Assembly: GCA_004554555.1 (NCBI GenBank)
Contig: SFLN01000045.1
Location: 1-18,201 of the forward strand
From: [Eubacterium] saphenum
GTDB lineage: Bacteria; Bacillota; Clostridia; Oscillospirales; Ruminococcaceae
DNA length: 18,201 nt
Reading direction: 5' to 3'
A program made the translations under genes and the position numbers. Position 1 is the stretch's first letter. The number at the start of each line of letters is the position of its first letter. Positions 15,506-18,201 of this stretch are shown here, piece by piece. A model generated the notes under the pieces. That model was not told the origin of the DNA and did not search any database. It saw only the letters and a list, made by a program, of their open reading frames with translations.

Positions 15506-16153
15506 ATGTCGTTTCTGGAAGTAACCGCGCAGCTTGCCAACGGCTTTTTGACAACGCTGTTGATTTTTGGAATAACGCTTGTCTGCTCGCTGCCGCTGGG
15601 GCTTTTGATAACCTTCGGCTCAATGTCGAAAATCCCGCCGATAAAGTGGCTTGTGAAAACGTTTGTCTGGATAATACGCGGCACTCCGCTTATGCTTCAG
15701 ATAATCATCGTGTTCTACGGGCCGGGGCTTATTTTCGGCTGGGACTCGCTTCCGAGGCTGGCTGCGGTGCTGGTTGCCTTTGTGATAAATTATTCGTGCT
15801 ATTTCTCGGAGATTTACCGCGGCGGAATTGAAAGCATTCCGAAAGGGCAGTACGAAGCGGGGCAGGTTCTTGGAATGACGAAAAAGCAGATTTTCTTCAA
15901 AATCGTGCTGTTTCAGGTAATCAAGCGGATTGTGCCGCCGATGGGCAACGAAATCATAACTCTCGTCAAGGACACGTCTTTGGCGCGTGTAATAATGGTC
16001 GTGGAGCTGGTTCAGGCGGCGCAGCAGATTGTTGCACAGAAAGCGCTGATTTGGCCTATGTTCTATATCGGAGCGTTCTACCTGCTGTTTTCGGGACTGC
16101 TCACGATACTGCTCAATCGCGTTGAGAAGAAGCTGAATTATTATCATAGTTGA
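15506..16153 (+). CDS. Polar amino acid ABC transporter, permease
   Basis: This 215-residue inner-membrane protein of the HisM/GlnP permease family forms the channel, probably as a homodimer because only one permease gene is present. Hydrophobic segments lie at about 12-37, 52-72, 84-102, 142-170 and 183-204. The family motifs are RGTPLMLQ (58-65) and the ATPase-docking EAA loop EAGQVLGMT (117-125), ending with KDTSLA (155-160). AAGGGTG (15494-15500) precedes ATG 15506, 20 bases after the lipoprotein stop. It forms an operon with the flanking binding protein and ATPase genes. Confidence 0.93.
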   Translation: MSFLEVTAQLANGFLTTLLIFGITLVCSLPLGLLITFGSMSKIPPIKWLVKTFVWIIRGTPLMLQIIIVFYGPGLIFGWDSLPRLAAVLVAFVINYSCYFSEIYRGGIESIPKGQYEAGQVLGMTKKQIFFKIVLFQVIKRIVPPMGNEIITLVKDTSLARVIMVVELVQAAQQIVAQKALIWPMFYIGAFYLLFSGLLTILLNRVEKKLNYYHS

Positions 16154-16164
16154 GGTGAAGAGCT

Positions 16165-16950
16165 TTGGCGTTTCTTGAGGTCAACGGAATACAAAAGAGC
16201 TTCGGCAAGAACGAGGTTCTGAAGAACGTCGGATTTTCGATGGAAAAGGGCGAGGTTCTCGCGATAATCGGCTCTTCGGGCAGCGGTAAGACAACGCTTC
16301 TGCGGTGCCTGAACTTCCTTGAAAGACCGGACAGCGGCAGCTTCTCCGTGGACGGCGAGGAGCTGTTCAATGCGGAAAAGACGTACACCGACAAGGAAAA
16401 GCGTGAGAAACGGCTGCGGTTCGGGCTGGTTTTTCAGCAGTTCAATTTGTTTCCGCAGTACACGGTGCTGAAAAACGTATCGCTTGCGCGGGAGCTTCTC
16501 GAAACGGACGGGAAGAAGCTGGCGAAGGACGAGAAAAAGCGGATTTTCAAGGAAATTGAGGACAACTCGCGGCAGCTTTTGGCGACAGTCGGGCTTGCGG
16601 ACAAAGCGGGCGATTATCCGTGCAATCTGTCCGGCGGACAGCAGCAGCGCGTGGCGATTGCGCGAGCGCTTGCGCTGAGTCCCGATATACTCTGCTTTGA
16701 CGAGCCGACCTCGGCGCTTGACCCGGAGCTTACGGGCGAGGTTTTGCGGGTAATCCGCGAGCTGAAAAGCAGCGACCGCACGATGATTGTCGTGACGCAC
16801 GAGATGAATTTTGCGCGCGGCGTTGCGGACAAGGTTATTTTTATGGCAAACGGCGTAATCGAGGAAGAGGGCACTCCCGACGAGGTTTTTGGAAATCCCA
16901 AAAGTCCGAGAACCAAAGCCTTTCTCGAAAAATCACTCGAAAATATCTGA
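16165..16950 (+). CDS. Polar amino acid ABC transporter, ATP-binding protein
   Basis: This cytoplasmic ATPase of the GlnQ/HisP class powers the importer. The 261-residue protein has Walker A GSSGSGKTT (36-44), a Q-loop region FGLVFQQFNLFP (86-97), signature LSGGQQQR (155-162), Walker B ILCFDEPTSALD (175-186) and switch His H212 in THEM. Relative to the shortest GlnQ proteins there is a charged insertion at about 113-135 (KKLAKDEKKRIFKE). The start is TTG 16165, with GAGGTGA (16152-16158) six bases upstream and overlapping the permease stop; no ATG gives a better N terminus. A terminator follows directly, so the operon ends here. Confidence 0.94.
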   Translation: MAFLEVNGIQKSFGKNEVLKNVGFSMEKGEVLAIIGSSGSGKTTLLRCLNFLERPDSGSFSVDGEELFNAEKTYTDKEKREKRLRFGLVFQQFNLFPQYTVLKNVSLARELLETDGKKLAKDEKKRIFKEIEDNSRQLLATVGLADKAGDYPCNLSGGQQQRVAIARALALSPDILCFDEPTSALDPELTGEVLRVIRELKSSDRTMIVVTHEMNFARGVADKVIFMANGVIEEEGTPDEVFGNPKSPRTKAFLEKSLENI

Positions 16951-16953
16951 AAG

Positions 16954-16988
16954 AAACCCGCTTTTGCGTCTTGGCGAAAGCGGGTTTT
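16954..16988 (+). terminator. Terminator of the amino acid ABC transporter operon
   Basis: An 11-bp stem AAACCCGCTTT (16954-16964)/AAAGCGGGTTT (16977-16987), extendable by three pairs into the loop, ends in TTTT. It starts four bases after the ATPase stop. The next gene starts 24 bases later and has no visible promoter of its own, so partial read-through may supply it. Confidence 0.85.
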
Positions 16989-17011
16989 GTGAATGGGAAA
17001 CGGAGGAGTTT

Positions 17012-17476
17012 ATGACGATTGAAAAGTGCGTGAAGCCGAGCTTTTCGGTTATCGGAAAAGAGGGCTCAACCGCCGAGGGAAGCGGGTTTATCCAAAGGCT
17101 TTGGGAGGACGCAAACGCTCATTTCGGTGAAATCGAGCATCTTGCAAAGCGTGACGAAAGCGGAAATTTGTGCGGCGTGTGGGGCACGATGACCGACCTC
17201 TCGCGCTCGTTTAAGCCGTGGCAGAACAATTTCAGCGAGGGGCTGTATCTTGCGGGGCTTGAGTGCGAGGACGGCGCGGAAGCTCCCGACGGCTGGACAA
17301 AGTGGGAAATTCCCGCATTTGAGTATCTTGTTGTCGAGTGCAGAGGCTTGGACACGTTCCCCGAGATGATTGCCTACCTCAATCAAAACAACATCGCTCT
17401 GGCGGGCGCCGCGCACGATTTCACAAATCCACAAACCGGCAAGAATTATATGTTTTTCCCCGTGAAAAGGCTCTGA
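17012..17476 (+). CDS. GyrI-like / AraC effector-binding domain protein
   Basis: This 154-residue stand-alone domain belongs to the GyrI-like small-molecule-binding group, related to effector domains of AraC/MerR regulators. It has no DNA-binding helix-turn-helix. Family-like features are KPSFSVIGKEG (8-18), FIQRLWEDANAHF (26-38), GVWGTMTD (55-62), GLYLAGLE (77-84), WTKWEIPAFEYLVVE (95-109, with the conserved glutamate) and a C-terminal YMFFPVKRL. The start is ATG 17012, with GGAGGAG (17002-17008) just upstream; an open frame continues back into the ABC ATPase gene but that part is not conserved-looking. Relatives bind drugs or hydrolyse toxic compounds in a few cases; the ligand here is unknown. 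Confidence 0.85.
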   Translation: MTIEKCVKPSFSVIGKEGSTAEGSGFIQRLWEDANAHFGEIEHLAKRDESGNLCGVWGTMTDLSRSFKPWQNNFSEGLYLAGLECEDGAEAPDGWTKWEIPAFEYLVVECRGLDTFPEMIAYLNQNNIALAGAAHDFTNPQTGKNYMFFPVKRL

Positions 17477-17500
17477 AAACTCCAAGGGATTTTGAGAATA

Positions 17501-17536
17501 AAAAATGCCCGAAAAGCTGATTTTTCGGGCGTTTTT
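17501..17536. terminator. Bidirectional terminator between convergent genes
   Basis: A 9-bp stem GCCCGAAAA (17507-17515)/TTTTCGGGC (17522-17530) with loop GCTGAT is flanked by AAAAA on the left and GTTTTTGTTTT on the right, so it has a T tract on both strands. It separates the GyrI-like gene from the convergent zinc-ribbon gene. Confidence 0.9.
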
Positions 17537-17551
17537 GTTTTGAAGAGCCGA

Positions 17552-18007
17552 TTACTTGCGCTGCTGACCGCAGTTTGTGCAGAAACTGCTTGAAGCTGAG
17601 TTCTGAGCGCTGCAGTTTGTGCAATACCAGAAAGCGGGCTGCTGAACGGGCTGAGCAGGCTGTATGTTCTGAACCGGCTGAGCGGGCGCGGCGTACTGCG
17701 CGGAGCTTTGCATAGGGTGCGGAGCGTAATAATCGTCGCAGAATTTGCTTCTCGTTATGCAGGAATTTACATACATCTCGGTTATCATATTGATAATAAC
17801 AAAACTGCCAATCGAGAAAACAAAGCCAACCAAAATAGAGCCGATGCCGTACCAGACAGATGAAGCTACCGCTGAGCTGTATATGCTTGATGAGCCGTAC
17901 TGGCTAGCCGTAATGAAAAAGTTGACAGCAAGTACAATTGAAATCGCCATTCCGCCAAACATAACAAGCCATGCCATAATTTTTCCGAAAGTCTTGAATT
18001 TTGCCAT
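17552..18007 (-). CDS. Small membrane protein with C-terminal zinc ribbon
   Basis: The function is not recognised. The 151-residue protein has two hydrophobic segments (about 10-33 and 52-76), then a Pro/Gln/Ala-rich linker with repeats of the PAQPVQ type (108-125), then a zinc ribbon with two CxxC pairs (C129/C132 and C143/C146: YCTNC and FCTNCG). With both short tails cytosolic, the ribbon would face the cytoplasm. ATG 18007 is chosen because GGAGGT (18015-18020 on the minus strand) precedes it; an in-frame ATG at 18034 would lie at or upstream of the predicted transcript start. It appears to be a single-gene unit. Proteins of this layout are common in Clostridia but uncharacterised. Confidence 0.8.
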   Translation of the reverse strand: MAKFKTFGKIMAWLVMFGGMAISIVLAVNFFITASQYGSSSIYSSAVASSVWYGIGSILVGFVFSIGSFVIINMITEMYVNSCITRSKFCDDYYAPHPMQSSAQYAAPAQPVQNIQPAQPVQQPAFWYCTNCSAQNSASSSFCTNCGQQRK

Positions 18008-18037
18008 TTTATTTACCTCCAAATATTTATTCAATTT

Positions 18038-18066
18038 ATTTTAGCGCAAGTTTCCCGAAAATTCAA
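18038..18066 (-). promoter_or_regulatory. Sigma-A promoter of the zinc-ribbon membrane protein gene
   Basis: On the minus strand, TTGAAT (18061-18066) and TAAAAT (18038-18043) are spaced by 17 bases. The transcript would start near 18031, giving a leader of about 24 nt that includes the GGAGGT ribosome binding site. Confidence 0.7.
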
Positions 18067-18095
18067 TTCGCATTTTATATAATTGTGTCGGGAAA
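18051..18095. repeat. Inverted repeat at the zinc-ribbon gene promoter
   Basis: TTTCCCGA (18051-18058) and TCGGGAAA (18088-18095) are perfect 8-base inverted arms 29 bases apart. The promoter -35 box at 18061-18066 lies between them and the proximal arm falls in the promoter spacer. This could be a two-half-site operator; no protein can be assigned. Confidence 0.4.
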
Positions 18096-18151
18096 TTTTT
18101 GGCTATGCTGTAAAATATACCAAAATTATTCGTCATTTTCCACAAACGCCC

Positions 18152-18180
18152 TTGCAATATTTGAAAAATTATGTTATAAT
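18152..18180 (+). promoter_or_regulatory. Sigma-A promoter reading out of the right end
   Basis: TTGCAA (18152-18157) and a perfect TATAAT (18175-18180) are spaced by 17 bases. The target gene lies beyond the window. A direct repeat GTTATAA occurs at 18173-18179 and 18181-18187, over the -10 box and likely start site. Confidence 0.75.
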
Positions 18181-18201
18181 GTTATAAAGCATACCATACC
18201 T

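Noticed and set aside
14581..15684. Minus-strand open frame of 367 codons opposite the ABC binding protein
   Set aside because: It lies antisense to a clear lipoprotein gene and runs into the divergent promoter region; the product has no recognisable domain.

Overview
The window looks like a chromosomal segment of a moderately GC-rich member of the Clostridia, probably of the Oscillospiraceae/Ruminococcaceae type. The reasons are a pyrimidine operon led by pyrR behind a transcription attenuator, the Gram-positive PyrK/class 1B PyrD dihydroorotate dehydrogenase, a MurT/GatD-like pair, strong GGAGG ribosome binding sites and sigma-A promoters. The assignment is inferred from gene content, not from a database match.

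Positions 42-12214 appear to be one long rightward transcription unit. It has a near-perfect sigma-A promoter (42-70) and a leader with mutually exclusive hairpins ending in an intrinsic terminator (188-210). The genes follow as pyrR, pyrC, pyrF, carA, carB, a four-helix membrane protein of unknown function, pyrK, pyrD, tcdA, a murT-like gene and a gatD-like gene. A bidirectional terminator closes the unit at 12184-12214. Intergenic gaps are 14 nt or less and several starts overlap the preceding stop. The operon covers carbamoyl phosphate synthesis (CarAB), dihydroorotase (PyrC), dihydroorotate oxidation (PyrDK) and OMP decarboxylation (PyrF). Aspartate transcarbamoylase (pyrB) and orotate phosphoribosyltransferase (pyrE) are not in the window.

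The tail of this operon is the most unusual part. The GatD-like protein has Gly where the family has its catalytic Cys, and Ile where it has its catalytic His. Its MurT-like partner keeps the ATP-binding loop, the zinc-ribbon cysteines and the catalytic-region Asp, but has lost other family motifs. This looks like a MurT/GatD-derived complex that cannot hydrolyse glutamine, so its chemistry or nitrogen donor may be new.

Positions 12216-14566 are a leftward two-gene unit. It has a promoter at 14538-14566, an AMP-forming acyl-CoA ligase and, overlapping its stop codon, a papain-fold (C39-like) cysteine peptidase. Divergent from it, 14683-16988 is a standard polar amino acid ABC importer operon: binding lipoprotein, permease, ATPase, terminator.

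Positions 17012-17476 encode a GyrI-like/effector-binding-domain protein, convergent with a small membrane zinc-ribbon protein (17552-18007, minus strand); they share a bidirectional terminator at 17501-17536. The right end holds the promoter of the zinc-ribbon gene, an inverted repeat around it, and a strong promoter firing rightward out of the window. No tRNA, rRNA, CRISPR array, insertion sequence or prophage gene was seen. There is no gene-free stretch longer than 300 bases.
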